From assembly GCA_902168245.1 (NCBI GenBank), contig CABHPA010000017.1, forward strand, positions 1-64,000: 64,000 nt of DNA, in the 5' to 3' direction. The notes below the pieces were generated by a model that saw nothing but the letters and a program-made list of their open reading frames with translations, was not told the DNA's origin and made no database searches. Of this stretch, positions 52,242 through 60,973 are shown piece by piece. Both the position numbers and the translations under genes were made by a program. This stretch comes from Candidatus Melainabacteria bacterium. GTDB taxonomy: Bacteria > Cyanobacteriota > Vampirovibrionia > Vampirovibrionales > Vampirovibrionaceae. How positions within the stretch are numbered: position 1 is the first letter of the stretch; each line of letters opens with the position of its first letter.

Positions 52242-53723
52242 ATGACTACTGAAATTCGAGTTCGCATTGCCCCCAGTCCTACCGGCTATTTGCACGTAGG
52301 CACTGCCCGCACGGCGCTTTTCAATTACCTGTACGCCCAAGGCCATAACGGCAAGTTCATCCTACGGATTGAAGATACCGACTTGGAGCGCTCTCAAGAG
52401 GTTTACACCAAAAACATTTTTGAAAGCCTGAAGGCATTGGGCCTGCAATGGGATGAAGGCCCGGATGTGGGCGGAGAGTATGGCCCTTACGCCCAATCCG
52501 AACGGTTGCCGATTTACCGGGAATGGGCCGAAAAGCTGGTGGGAACCGGCCACGCTTACTATTGCTACCACACCCAGGCGGAACTGGATGCCGAGCGCGA
52601 GCAGGCCCAGGCCGAAAAACGCGCGTACATCTACAGCGGCTCCTGCCGGGACGCCGCATTTCGCGAAGCATTGGCCCAAAAGCCAGCCGATGACGGTTCC
52701 CAACGGAGACCCTCCTTGCGGTTCCATATCCCACAAGATCGCGGCGCCTTAACGTTTAACGACCTGGTGCGCGGTGAAGTGTCTTTTGATATGGCGCTGA
52801 TTGGGGATTTCGTGATCATGAAGTCCGATGGGACGCCGAGCTACAACTTTGCCGTGGTGGTTGACGACATGCTGATGAAAATCTCGCATGTGATTCGCGG
52901 TGAAGACCATATTTCCAATACGCCCCGCCAGGTTGTGGTGTACGAGGCGTTGAACGCTACCCCTCCCCGGTTTGCGCATGTGGGAATGATTCTGGCGCCG
53001 GATCGCACCAAGCTATCCAAGCGACACGGCGCGGTGGCGGTATCCGATTACATTAAGCAGGGCTATTTGCCGGAAGCCTTCTGCAACTTTATCGCCCTAT
53101 TGGGCTGGTCCCCGCCAGACGGTGAGGAAATCGGCACGTTAGAACATTTCGCCAAACAGTTTGAGTTGGAGCGGATTACGCACAGCCCGGCCATTTTTGA
53201 GAAAGACAAGCTTAATTTCATTAACGGAAAGCTGATTCGCACCATGCCGTTGGAACGGCTGCTTTCCGTGGCGAAACCCTACCTGCATGAGTTTGATTTG
53301 AACCAGTACAGCGCCGAGAAATTGCACATGATGCTGGATGCGGTACGGGAGCCGATTACGGTGCTGGACGAATTGCCAGACGCCGTGAATTACTTCTTCG
53401 GACAAAAGGTGATTCTGGATGCCCAATTGGTGGGCGAGGTGCTGACCGGGGCCGAACCGGCGCAGGTGCTGGAGCGGTTTCGCGATGGTTTCCTGGCGAA
53501 TGCGGATTTCAACGCGTCGGAAACACTGGCTTTAGCGTTGAAGGAATTCACCAACAGCCTGAAGCCGATTAAAACCAAGACCATTATGTGGTCCATTCGG
53601 GCAGCAGTCACCGGGCGCACCCATGGGGCGGACTTGTCCAAAACGCTTTATATTCTGGGCAAAGACGTGGTTTGCCAGCGGGTTGAAACAGCCTTGGCCC
53701 TGACGACCGGCAGCCCGGCATAG
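52242..53723 (+). CDS. gltX: Glutamyl-tRNA synthetase
   Basis: Charges tRNA-Glu; the product also feeds tetrapyrrole synthesis in relatives. The 493-residue protein has the class I HIGH motif as APSPTGYLHVGTART, a KMSKS equivalent DRTKLSKRHGA, FGLQWDEGPDVGG-type sequence and the all-helical anticodon domain. ATG 52242 opens MTTEIRVRIAPSPT; the longer frame from 52161 is not conserved-looking. The ribosome site is weak (GAAAG). A second, shorter GluRS is not seen in this window. Confidence 0.97.
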   Translation: MTTEIRVRIAPSPTGYLHVGTARTALFNYLYAQGHNGKFILRIEDTDLERSQEVYTKNIFESLKALGLQWDEGPDVGGEYGPYAQSERLPIYREWAEKLVGTGHAYYCYHTQAELDAEREQAQAEKRAYIYSGSCRDAAFREALAQKPADDGSQRRPSLRFHIPQDRGALTFNDLVRGEVSFDMALIGDFVIMKSDGTPSYNFAVVVDDMLMKISHVIRGEDHISNTPRQVVVYEALNATPPRFAHVGMILAPDRTKLSKRHGAVAVSDYIKQGYLPEAFCNFIALLGWSPPDGEEIGTLEHFAKQFELERITHSPAIFEKDKLNFINGKLIRTMPLERLLSVAKPYLHEFDLNQYSAEKLHMMLDAVREPITVLDELPDAVNYFFGQKVILDAQLVGEVLTGAEPAQVLERFRDGFLANADFNASETLALALKEFTNSLKPIKTKTIMWSIRAAVTGRTHGADLSKTLYILGKDVVCQRVETALALTTGSPA

Positions 53724-53802
53724 CCTATTTAACGTGTAAGTATGTTTCGGCGGATGTGTCCGAATGTAACTTCACACTTCAACAAGATTACTTTTTCTTT
53801 GT

Positions 53803-53834
53803 TTTTTTAATGATATATTTTTATCATTAAAAAA
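53803..53834. promoter_or_regulatory. AT-only 13-bp hairpin between gltX and the 102-aa gene
   Basis: TTTTTTTAATGATA pairs with TATCATTAAAAAA around TATTTT. It may act as a weak terminator of gltX or an operator. The next gene's ribosome site begins 5 bases after it. Confidence 0.5.
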
Positions 53835-53851
53835 CGCGAAGGAGAGAAGTG

Positions 53852-54160
53852 ATGACAGGACTCGTGGCCCATTTGAGCCAGATAAAACCGGGCGCATTGA
53901 TGTTGGACACGCTGCGGTGTCGGCGAACCATTCTGGAAATCGTCAGCTTGCCGCAGGAAACCCTGCCCGCAATGACCTGCACCCGGATAGACGAGGATGA
54001 GAATTACAGCGTGTGCTCCTCCTGGCTGGTGCGGGTGCGGGATTTAAAAACCCGTCGGGAAGACACCACCCGGATTGATTGCGACGCCATGGGGCTGGTT
54101 GATCGCTTTCACGTGCTGGAGTCGGAAGCGTACCTGCAACTGACCGGCAGAAGGGGTTGA
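53852..54160 (+). CDS. Hypothetical protein (102 aa)
   Basis: A soluble 102-residue protein, beta-rich (LRCRRTILEIVSLPQETLPA, SSWLVRVRDLKTRREDT), with three scattered cysteines and no signal or membrane segment. No family recognised. GGAGAG precedes the GTG-ATG pair; ATG 53852 is chosen. It is flanked by an AT-only hairpin and by the convergent purQ operon end, 1 base from the 45-aa gene stop. Confidence 0.65.
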   Translation: MTGLVAHLSQIKPGALMLDTLRCRRTILEIVSLPQETLPAMTCTRIDEDENYSVCSSWLVRVRDLKTRREDTTRIDCDAMGLVDRFHVLESEAYLQLTGRRG

Positions 54161-54298
54161 TTAATCAGGCACGGTGATGCGGTGCAAATGCTTGGGCGGT
54201 GGACGGTGCCCGTGACGCGTTACCAGAGGGGACAGGAACCAATAGACCAGGTAGCCCACCAGCAAGGCGAACAAAAAGAGCCGGATGCGCCTGTTCAT
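54161..54298 (-). CDS. Small membrane protein (45 aa)
   Basis: An ORF starting MNRRIRLFLFALLVGYLVYW: basic N-terminus, one membrane span and a His/Pro-rich tail (HGHRPPPKHLHRITVPD). It lies 33 bp downstream of purQ on the same strand and abuts the convergent 102-aa gene stop. The layout is typical of a real bitopic mini-protein, but the ribosome site is poor. Unknown function. Confidence 0.5.
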   Translation of the reverse strand: MNRRIRLFLFALLVGYLVYWFLSPLVTRHGHRPPPKHLHRITVPD

Positions 54299-54331
54299 GG
54301 TCTTGGACAATTTTCTCAAAGTGGGAACAGC

Positions 54332-55024
54332 CTATTTTAAAGCCTGAAGGCCAGCTTTAAGAATGGAATCAAACACGCCTCGCCCGTCACCATTCCAGTT
54401 TGCCCCGTGCGGTTGCGAAGCGGGCCACAGATTCCGTTCCGGGTGGGGCATCATGCCAACCACGTTGCCCTTTTCGTTACAGATACCGGCAATGCGGTTA
54501 ACGGAACCATTCACGTCGCTCGTGTAACGGAATATCACTTGGTGGTTGTCTTCCAGTCGTTGAGTTACGTCGGGGTCGGCAAAATAGTTGCCGTCCGCAT
54601 GGGCAATGGGCAAACGCAGGGTTTGACCGGCCTGGTACGCGCTGCTGAACAGGCTGCGGTTGTTTTCCACCACCAGATCCACGTGATCGCACTGGAACTT
54701 GAGGGAGGTATTGCGCATTAGGGCGCCGGGCAGCAAATGTGCTTCGGTCAGCACCTGAAAGCCGTTGCAAACGCCCAACACCGGGCCGCCTTTGTTGGCA
54801 AACGCCTTGACGCTTTCCATAACTGGGGAAAAACGGGCAATGGCCCCGGAGCGCAAGTAGTCGCCGTAGCTGAAGCCACCGGGGAGCAACACGCAATCCA
54901 CACCTTGCAGATCCGTATCGTCATGCCACAGGAACACCGCTTCTTCCTTGAGGTAGAGTTGTACGGCGTCCGCCATGTCGCGCTCGCAGTTGGAGCCGGG
55001 AAAAACGACAACGCCAAATTTCAT
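54332..55024 (-). CDS. purQ: Phosphoribosylformylglycinamidine synthase, glutaminase subunit
   Basis: Supplies ammonia for FGAM synthesis in purine synthesis, in complex with PurS and PurL. The 230-residue class I glutamine amidotransferase has PGSNCERDMADAV, the oxyanion strand LPGGFSYGDYLRSGAIA, the nucleophile in VLGVCNGFQVLTE and the His/Glu pair in MMPHPERNLW. Its ATG overlaps the purC-purS stop by 4 bp. purL is not in this window. Confidence 0.97.
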   Translation of the reverse strand: MKFGVVVFPGSNCERDMADAVQLYLKEEAVFLWHDDTDLQGVDCVLLPGGFSYGDYLRSGAIARFSPVMESVKAFANKGGPVLGVCNGFQVLTEAHLLPGALMRNTSLKFQCDHVDLVVENNRSLFSSAYQAGQTLRLPIAHADGNYFADPDVTQRLEDNHQVIFRYTSDVNGSVNRIAGICNEKGNVVGMMPHPERNLWPASQPHGANWNGDGRGVFDSILKAGLQALK

Positions 55025-56004
55025 CGTTTTATTCTCAATTCAAAATCTTCAATCACCGGGTTGCTCAACACGGTTTCAGCCAATTTGCGGGCCTGTTGCT
55101 CGGCTTCCAGCAGGTTTTCGGCTTCCACCTTCAGCACAAAGCGCTTTCCGGCGTTCAGGGATTGAATACTGCCGTAGCCCAGCACGTGAACGCCTTCCAG
55201 AATGGCCTTGCTCTCCGGGTTCAGAATGTTTTTGCGGCTTTGCACAAACACTTCGGCCTGATAGGTCTGCTTTTCAGACGGTGCGGCAGGCGTATTTTCC
55301 TTCAATCGCTTGAGCAAGGTACGGTAAGTCTCGGCCAGATCCGCTAAATCAAGGCGGAAGACATCCTTATCCAGCACGGCGCCGGTCTGGCTGTCGCGCA
55401 GGCGGAAGTTATCCGGGCTTAGCTCATCGCCCAGCAAGAGGTTACCGTTTTTATCCAGACCGAACTCCAGTTTAAAGTCGGCGCAGCGAATGCCCCGCGC
55501 GGCAAAATAAGCCAGAAACAGCTCGTTGATTTGCAGGGCCATCAATTTGATGGCTTCCAGAATGGATTCGGTCGGTACCAGGTGCAGTTCCAGAATCAGA
55601 TCCTCGGTAATTTGCGGATCGTCATCGGTCTTGTGGAAGAATTCCACCAGCGGCTTGCGGAAGGACATGCCTTCATCGAAGCCGAAACGCTTGACGATGC
55701 TGCCATAAGCGTAGTTGCGCACCACCACTTCCAGCGGAATCATGGTGAGGCGTTTGTAAACCAGTTCGGCAGGATTACTGCCGCCGCCGATAAAGCAGGT
55801 AGGAACGCCATGGCGGCCAAGCAACTCAAACAACAGGGTGGATATCTGGGCGTTTAGTTCGCCCTTGCCGGGGATTTCGGCGTATTTTTTGCCGTTGAAC
55901 GCGGTGGCCGCATCCTTAAACTCCACCAATACCTCATCCGGCTGGCTGCCCGGTCGCAAAATCTTGGTTTTGCCTTCCGCCAGAATATCAGTCGCAACAG
56001 TCAT
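55021..56004 (-). CDS. purC: SAICAR synthetase fused to PurS
   Basis: A two-domain purine enzyme of 327 residues. Residues 1-233 are PurC, which couples CAIR with aspartate: LAEGKTKILRPG, EVVVRNYAYGSIVKRFG, CADFKLEFGLDKNGNLLLGDELSPDNFRL. A polar linker (about 234-247) joins a complete PurS domain (248-327): AEVFVQSRKNILNPESKAIL, HVLGYGSIQSLNAGKRFVL and ETVLSNPVIEDFELRI. PurS bridges PurQ and PurL in the small-PurL type of FGAM synthase. The following purQ overlaps by 4 bp, so the fused PurS is made next to its partner. The fusion is read directly from one continuous frame. Confidence 0.95.
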   Translation of the reverse strand: MTVATDILAEGKTKILRPGSQPDEVLVEFKDAATAFNGKKYAEIPGKGELNAQISTLLFELLGRHGVPTCFIGGGSNPAELVYKRLTMIPLEVVVRNYAYGSIVKRFGFDEGMSFRKPLVEFFHKTDDDPQITEDLILELHLVPTESILEAIKLMALQINELFLAYFAARGIRCADFKLEFGLDKNGNLLLGDELSPDNFRLRDSQTGAVLDKDVFRLDLADLAETYRTLLKRLKENTPAAPSEKQTYQAEVFVQSRKNILNPESKAILEGVHVLGYGSIQSLNAGKRFVLKVEAENLLEAEQQARKLAETVLSNPVIEDFELRIKR

Positions 56005-56181
56005 GTGGCACCTTTTTCAGCTTGTTTTCAAATTGGCTTGGTTGAAAACTTCGTGGAAATTTCGGGAATCCCGACGAGAAATATAAAACGGGTTCGGCCT
56101 TTCGGAAGCAGGACTCAAGCTTTTTGAAAACCTGCCGATAACTACTCTACAAGCAAAAAAAACGGCTGTAAATCATTAGCG

Positions 56182-56214
56182 AAAACGGACGGGCCTTGAT
56201 CACCCGTCCGTTTT
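56182..56214. terminator. Terminator between purC and the Met/Gly-rich gene
   Basis: A 12-bp stem, AAAACGGACGGG with CCCGTCCGTTTT. It terminates the leftward Met/Gly-rich gene; A/T tracts flank both sides. Confidence 0.8.
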
Positions 56215-56268
56215 TTGTCGCCATTTCCCTAGCCTACTACGCCAACCCCGGTTTTTATCAATAAAGCT

Positions 56269-56808
56269 TTAGTTGTCGGAATCGCCATCGCTGCCTTTCG
56301 CGTCATCATTCTTGGTTTCCGGCGGCTTATGGGTAGTGGGGTGACTGCCAGCGCCGTTACTGTGGCTGGAGTGGCCGCCATTTCCCTGGTTGGCATGCCG
56401 TTGCGCCAAACGCGCCTTAATAATGGGAGCCAATTTGGCGATGAGCAAGCCGAACATCATACCGAACATCTGTATCATCATGCTGGAGTTATTGCCGCCC
56501 GGCTTTTGCCCGCCACCCATGGGCGGCATCCCCGGAGGACCCATTTGCCCCAACTGGGAGGCATTGGCCATGGTGTTGTTCAGGTTATCGATAAACTGGC
56601 ACATGCCGGAGCCAGGTTCATAGGCGTAACCGCCGCTCAGTCCTGCAATGCCGGTCACGGTATACTGGGTGCGCTGGCTATAGCCCATCGACATTCCCAT
56701 CCCCGGACCCATCATACCTTGGCCCATCGACATTCCCATCCCCGGACCCATCATACCTTGGCCCATCCCCTGGCCCATGCCAGGCATACCCATTGGGGGC
56801 ATCATCAT
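56269..56808 (-). CDS. Met/Gly-rich low-complexity protein (179 aa)
   Basis: The first ~45 residues are almost only Met, Gly, Pro and Gln, built on a tandem repeat GQGMMGPGMGMSM. A conserved-looking middle follows (QYTVTGIAGLSGGYAYEP, CQFIDNLNNTM), then an amphipathic or membrane helix (MIQMFGMMFGLLIAKLAPII) and a polar His/Ser/Asp tail. Met-rich tracts can bind copper or act as redox sinks, but this is only a possibility. GGAGGAG precedes the ATG run. Promoter-motif site 5 lies 220 bp upstream. Confidence 0.7.
   Translation of the reverse strand: MMMPPMGMPGMGQGMGQGMMGPGMGMSMGQGMMGPGMGMSMGYSQRTQYTVTGIAGLSGGYAYEPGSGMCQFIDNLNNTMANASQLGQMGPPGMPPMGGGQKPGGNNSSMMIQMFGMMFGLLIAKLAPIIKARLAQRHANQGNGGHSSHSNGAGSHPTTHKPPETKNDDAKGSDGDSDN
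56684..56761 (-). repeat. Two exact 39-bp direct repeats
   Basis: 56684-56722 and 56723-56761 are identical as far as I can read. They encode the 13-residue repeat of the Met/Gly-rich protein. Identity at the DNA level indicates recent duplication. Confidence 0.85.
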
Positions 56809-57029
56809 ACTTCTTCTCCTCCATCCGAAAGCGCGTTGGGCGCGTTGATATTTTCAGCCGGAACAAAGCCCGGAATCGGCAATTCCATCTTGTATGACCT
56901 ACCTCTACTACACCACTACTACTTAAGCTGGATTAATAGACCTACTCATTCAAGCGGGTTGCCGAAACAAACCCTGCGGAGGAATGCGCGGGCCGAACTG
57001 AAACTTCTTTCCTACACTCCATCCAAATA

Positions 57030-57059
57030 AATAAAAACAATCAATTGGGCTAAATTGCC
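57030..57059 (-). promoter_or_regulatory. Shared promoter-like motif, site 5 (before the Met/Gly-rich gene)
   Basis: Minus strand: GGCAATT (57059-57053), 17-bp spacer, TTTATT (57035-57030), within TGATTGTTTTTATTT. The remainder of the 56809-57152 gap holds no gene. Confidence 0.58.
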
Positions 57060-57093
57060 TTTTAATTGTTCATCTTGAAATATTTGGTAACAA

Positions 57094-57123
57094 ATTTGCG
57101 CCAATGAGCCGACAGGCGCAAAT
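57094..57123 (-). terminator. Inverted repeat after the GerMN gene, probable terminator
   Basis: ATTTGCGCC (57094-57102) and GGCGCAAAT (57115-57123). On the minus strand it is followed by TTGTT, 30 bp after the GerMN stop. A further GCGCAATTTGCG copy lies at about 57128-57139. Confidence 0.55.
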
Positions 57124-57152
57124 CTACGCAAATTGCGCCGATATCTAAAAAA

Positions 57153-57725
57153 CTATTGCTGCTCCCGCTTCAGGGATTCCTGCACTTCCAGCCCTTCGCC
57201 GCCCAGCACTTCCAATGGTTTTCCTTCCACGGAAAGGCTAATTTTATGCTGGCTGTCTACGGAATAAACCGTCTGCTTCAACTCTTTAAAGCGTTGTTCC
57301 ATACTGTTGGAGCCGCCGCCGCTTTCAAACTGGCTGGATAAATTGATATTCACGGTATCGTTTTGGGTTTTCAAGCCCAATAACCTGGTTCCTCGCGGAA
57401 TTTCGCTGTAAAAACCCTCGTTTTTCTCCTGGGGGGTCGGGCCTTTCAGCAGCTCTTGCAGGGCAAAAGGCAGCGGATCGCTTTGGGCTTCCTTGGGCAG
57501 CTTGCGAATCACGTCTTCCACAATGCTCTGGTTGCCCTGGTATTTGCTGAAAAAAATCGTGACCGCATCTTTGGGCAAGCCATTCTGGCCGTACATGCCG
57601 TTATGCGGTTTGGGGTTGCAGCCCACCAGTCCCAAAATTGCGCAGCCCGCCAGAAAAACCGCAAGAATCACCATTCCCAACGGCGATTGAAACAACGGAC
57701 GCTGCTTGTTCTGATCGGATGGCAT
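57153..57725 (-). CDS. GerMN-domain lipoprotein-like protein
   Basis: A 190-residue protein with a hydrophobic segment (about 18-36) ending LGLVGCNPK, a plausible lipobox Cys, so it may be a lipoprotein. The mature part is a GerMN domain: LPFALQELLKGPTPQEKNEG, SEIPRGTRLLGLKTQ and TVNINLSSQF. GerMN domains bind peptidoglycan-related ligands in spore germination and in vegetative cyanobacterial relatives. ATG 57725 has AAAGGG upstream; the longer frame from 57752 is less likely. Divergent from ubiD. Confidence 0.85.
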   Translation of the reverse strand: MPSDQNKQRPLFQSPLGMVILAVFLAGCAILGLVGCNPKPHNGMYGQNGLPKDAVTIFFSKYQGNQSIVEDVIRKLPKEAQSDPLPFALQELLKGPTPQEKNEGFYSEIPRGTRLLGLKTQNDTVNINLSSQFESGGGSNSMEQRFKELKQTVYSVDSQHKISLSVEGKPLEVLGGEGLEVQESLKREQQ

Positions 57726-57964
57726 TGCAAACCCTTTAAACTCGACTGGCACTTGCGGAAAACCCCGGCTGTCGCCATCTATATTTTACCAGATGGAAGC
57801 CTTTGCCGGGAATCCGAAAACACTTTGTTTGTGCTATTCTCAGCCATGCAAAACCCATCAGAAAGACACTCGGCACCCCGCATCCATACCATTCCCGTCT
57901 TTTTCTGACCGTAGCGGCCCATTCGCTTCCCCCATCAAGTTTTATCCAACCGTCGGAGGACAAC

Positions 57965-59467
57965 ATGCCCAGCTTCAGTGATTTACGCGGTTATCTGGAT
58001 TTGCTGCGAGCATCCAACGAACTGGTGGAAATTAGCGCGCCGGTTTCCACGCACCTGGAAATTACCGAAATCGCCGACCGGGTGAGCAAAGCCCCCGAAA
58101 ACCAGAACAAAGCCCTGCTGTTCACCAATGTGCATGGGAAAAATGGCGAAAAATACGACATTCCGGTACTCATCAACGCCATGGGTTCCCATAACCGCAT
58201 GATGCTGGCCCTGGGCGTAGAACGTTACGAGGAAATCCAGAAGCGCATTGAATTCTTTATTAAGCCGGAAATTCCCAACAACCTGTGGGAAAAAATCCAG
58301 ATGCTGCCCAAGCTGGCCGAACTCAACAAGTTCCTGCCGCGCGAGCATAAAGGCCCAGCCCCTTGCCAAGAGGTCGTGATTACCGACCCCAGCCAGCCCA
58401 TGCTGGATACAATCCCGGTGATTACCTGCTGGCCGGATGACGGCGGCCCGTTTATGACCTACCCGTGCGTGTTCCTGAAAGACCCCGCAACCGGGGAGCG
58501 CAACGTGGGCATGTACCGCATGCAGAAGTACGACAATACCACCACCGGCATGCACTGGCACAAACACCATGACGGCAACCGCATTTACGAAAACGCCCGC
58601 CGCCTGGGTAAAGATAGAGTGGAAGTAGCCGCAGCCTTCGGGTGCGCGCCGCATGTTATTTACAGCGCCACGGCTCCCCTGCCGCCGGGCATCGATGAAA
58701 TGATTCTGGCCGGATTTTTGCACAGCGACCCGGTGAAAATGGTGAAGTGCAAAACCATCGACAACGAAGTACCCGCCAACGCCGAGCTGGTGGTGGAAGG
58801 CTACGTGCTACTGGACGAGCTTCGCTGGGAAGGCCCGTTTGGCGACCATACCGGCTATTACTCGCTGGCGGATGACTTCCCGGTATTCCATGTCACCGCC
58901 GTTACGCATCGCAAGAATCCCATTTACCAGACCACCATTGTGGGCAAGCCCCCGCAAGAGGACTGCTACCTGGGCAAGGCCACCGAGCGGATTTTTCTGC
59001 CGCTGCTGAAAATGTTCATCTCCGAAATTGTGGATATGAATCTGCCCTGGGAAGGCGTGTTCCACAACTGCGTGATTTTAAGCATCGACAAACGCTACCC
59101 CGGCCACGCCAAAAAGGTGATGAGCAGCGTATGGGGCTTTGGACAAATGATGTTCAGCAAGTACGTCATTGTGGTGGACAAGCACGTAAATGTGCATGAC
59201 ATGGCGCAAGTGGCCTGGCACGTGTTCAACAACACCGATCCCAAGCGGGACATGATGTTTGCCGACGGGCCGATGGATATTCTGGACCATGCCACCCCGT
59301 TATGGGCTTACGGCAGCAAGGTTGGCATTGACGCCACCCGCAAGTGGCCGGAAGAAGGCTTTACCCGCGACTGGCCGGATGAAATTGAAATGGACGCCGA
59401 CACCAAAAACAAAGTGGATGCCCGCTGGCATGAGTATTTTGCCAAGCAGCCCGTCGCTGCTCGCTAA
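57965..59467 (+). CDS. ubiD: UbiD-family decarboxylase
   Basis: A prenyl-FMN-dependent decarboxylase of quinone or aromatic acid metabolism (500 residues, family length). Conserved blocks include NVGMYRMQKYDNTTTGMHWH, HHDGNRIYENAR, the EVPANAELVVEGYV glutamate region, FGDHTGYYS and TPLWAYGSKVGIDATRKW. In relatives without ubiquinone a UbiD homologue serves menaquinone synthesis, a likely but unproved role here. GGAGGA precedes ATG 57965. A 20-codon ORF (57846-57908) lies upstream and may be part of the leader. No ubiX in the window. Confidence 0.93.
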   Translation: MPSFSDLRGYLDLLRASNELVEISAPVSTHLEITEIADRVSKAPENQNKALLFTNVHGKNGEKYDIPVLINAMGSHNRMMLALGVERYEEIQKRIEFFIKPEIPNNLWEKIQMLPKLAELNKFLPREHKGPAPCQEVVITDPSQPMLDTIPVITCWPDDGGPFMTYPCVFLKDPATGERNVGMYRMQKYDNTTTGMHWHKHHDGNRIYENARRLGKDRVEVAAAFGCAPHVIYSATAPLPPGIDEMILAGFLHSDPVKMVKCKTIDNEVPANAELVVEGYVLLDELRWEGPFGDHTGYYSLADDFPVFHVTAVTHRKNPIYQTTIVGKPPQEDCYLGKATERIFLPLLKMFISEIVDMNLPWEGVFHNCVILSIDKRYPGHAKKVMSSVWGFGQMMFSKYVIVVDKHVNVHDMAQVAWHVFNNTDPKRDMMFADGPMDILDHATPLWAYGSKVGIDATRKWPEEGFTRDWPDEIEMDADTKNKVDARWHEYFAKQPVAAR

Positions 59468-59894
59468 GGTTTTTAACCGCACCAATATCGCCACGGCGTT
59501 TGTCACCTCCGCTTCGCGGATGGTGGGCGCATCGTATCGCGTGTATGACGCCTATGATCCCAAGCTGAGGGAAGGGGCCATCAGCCCACAGCCGGAAGTG
59601 GTCATCAAGCGGGAAGGCATTTCGCTGGCGCTGGCCTGGATGTTCGGGCTGTTTACCGCAGCGGTGAACAGCAACGTTAGCCGCAAGCTGGGACTGAAAG
59701 ACAAATCGCTGCTGGTCAGCTTTTTTACCATTGTCATCGCCAATGCCTTAGCCGAAGGGGTTTCTAGACTAATCTCCTACCAAGGCGTCAGCTCAAAGAA
59801 AACGTCCACACCAACGCAATATCCACCAAAAGGGCAATCGGCCCCGTTCTCCGCCCTACCCAGCCTGGCATCCAACCGGGCCGTTTTTCCATAG
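59430..59894 (+). CDS. Hypothetical membrane-associated protein (154 aa)
   Basis: Overlaps the last 38 bp of ubiD in another frame. Residues about 60-110 contain two hydrophobic helices (LALAWMFGLFTAAVNSNVSR and LLVSFFTIVIANALAEGVSRL), and the C-terminus is Ser/Pro-rich and disordered. No family recognised. ATG 59430 has no ribosome site, so translation may be coupled to ubiD; a later start is possible. A terminator follows at 59927. Confidence 0.55.
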   Translation: MSILPSSPSLLAKVFNRTNIATAFVTSASRMVGASYRVYDAYDPKLREGAISPQPEVVIKREGISLALAWMFGLFTAAVNSNVSRKLGLKDKSLLVSFFTIVIANALAEGVSRLISYQGVSSKKTSTPTQYPPKGQSAPFSALPSLASNRAVFP

Positions 59895-59926
59895 TCGTTG
59901 CCGGACTAAACCCAGGCGCAAATAAA

Positions 59927-59963
59927 AACCGCAGAGATCCAATGAAGCTGCTGCGGTTCTTTT
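59927..59963 (+). terminator. Terminator of the ubiD unit
   Basis: AACCGCAG (59927-59934) pairs with CTGCGGTT (59951-59958), followed by CTTTTG. Confidence 0.65.
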
Positions 59964-60150
59964 GAAAGAATTCAGTTAGAGAAATTAGGGTGTTGAAACC
60001 AGAGAGTTCTCTGATCCCAAGAGTATTATAAGGATTTGGGCATGAGGGGCGTTAATTTTTAACATTTTCTTAAAGAATGCCGGTTTTGGCCTGGCTGAAT
60101 TTCGTCTAAAGGGCAAACACTGTCAAGCTTTTCAGTCATTAGGCATGTCA

Positions 60151-60183
60151 AAAAAGGCGACCTGCATGCGCAATGGTCGCCTT
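60151..60183 (-). terminator. Terminator of the 103-aa gene A
   Basis: Minus strand: stem AAGGCGAC/GTCGCCTT (60183-60176 with 60161-60154) followed by a U tract. The 59895-60387 gap holds only this terminator and that of the ubiD unit. Confidence 0.7.
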
Positions 60184-60387
60184 CTGATGAAAAGCAGCTA
60201 AATTTCGTTGAGGTGAGTCATCACGCCAATCAATACACCAATCCATGGTCGGCCAATGTCACCCGCGTGTAAAAAATCCGCTCTTATTGTTCCCAGCTTG
60301 AATATTCACTTGAAATTGCCTAGTCAAAGGCTTCCCAGCTCACTCTGAAACCCAGAATGCCAGTTTATAGAGATTCAGATTGTTTCG

Positions 60388-60699
60388 TTAGATCGGGGGA
60401 AACTCGAAGTTCTCATTCTGACCTGCAAGTAACAAGGTATTTAACGTATTGCCGTGCAACAGTCCCTTATCTTTCACATCGCTCAACGACAACTGGCTGA
60501 CCCCGTATACATTTGCCGGAACGCCGTCGCCGCCCGCAAACAAGAGATTGTTGGTGCGCACAAAGGTATCGCCCTGAAGGCCGGAACCTGGCGCCGTAAA
60601 ACCGCTGAACGGGGCCGCCCCTGGAATCGGGGTGTTCACATTCAGTTTTTGGACTTTGGGCGTAAAATTCAACCCGCCGTTTAACCAATCGCCGCTCAT
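60388..60699 (-). CDS. 103-aa protein A, paralogue of protein B
   Basis: Starts MSGDWLNGGLNFTPKVQKLN; middle GAAPFSGFTAPGSG; end KDKGLLHGNTLNTLLLAGQ with a short aromatic C-terminus. Rich in Asn, Gly, Leu and Val, with no Cys. It aligns end to end with protein B at 60974-61285 (shared W-x-NG start, G-x-APFS, VYG/VHG, KD-x-GL, TL). AAAGGAG gives an ideal ribosome site. The composition (Gly/Asn/beta-turns) recalls small secreted or self-assembling proteins, but no signal peptide is present. Unknown family. Confidence 0.7.
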   Translation of the reverse strand: MSGDWLNGGLNFTPKVQKLNVNTPIPGAAPFSGFTAPGSGLQGDTFVRTNNLLFAGGDGVPANVYGVSQLSLSDVKDKGLLHGNTLNTLLLAGQNENFEFPPI

Positions 60700-60973
60700 T
60701 ATTATCTCCTTTAACTGCTTCTCTCGAAAATGCTTGTTTAACCCGTCGAAGATAGATATTACTCTCGTAGTTGTATAAAAACCGTTTTTAGGATTTTGAT
60801 GTTAGTAAAAACCACGATTGTTTATTTATGTTTACAAAACACCAAACAACCCAGTAACGACGGCTTTTTCCAGGTTTACACAACAAGCTCCAAGAGGCAC
60901 TCTCTAAAAGAGATTTTAGTGGCATGCGGCCATTGTGGCAATTTCTTGCACTGAATCTTTACGTTCCAGCCAG

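Noticed and set aside
57846-57908. 20-codon ORF upstream of ubiD with a TATTCT box just before it
   Set aside because: No ribosome site, no -35 match and 57 bp away from ubiD; not coupled like the leader at 38815, so kept only as a remark.
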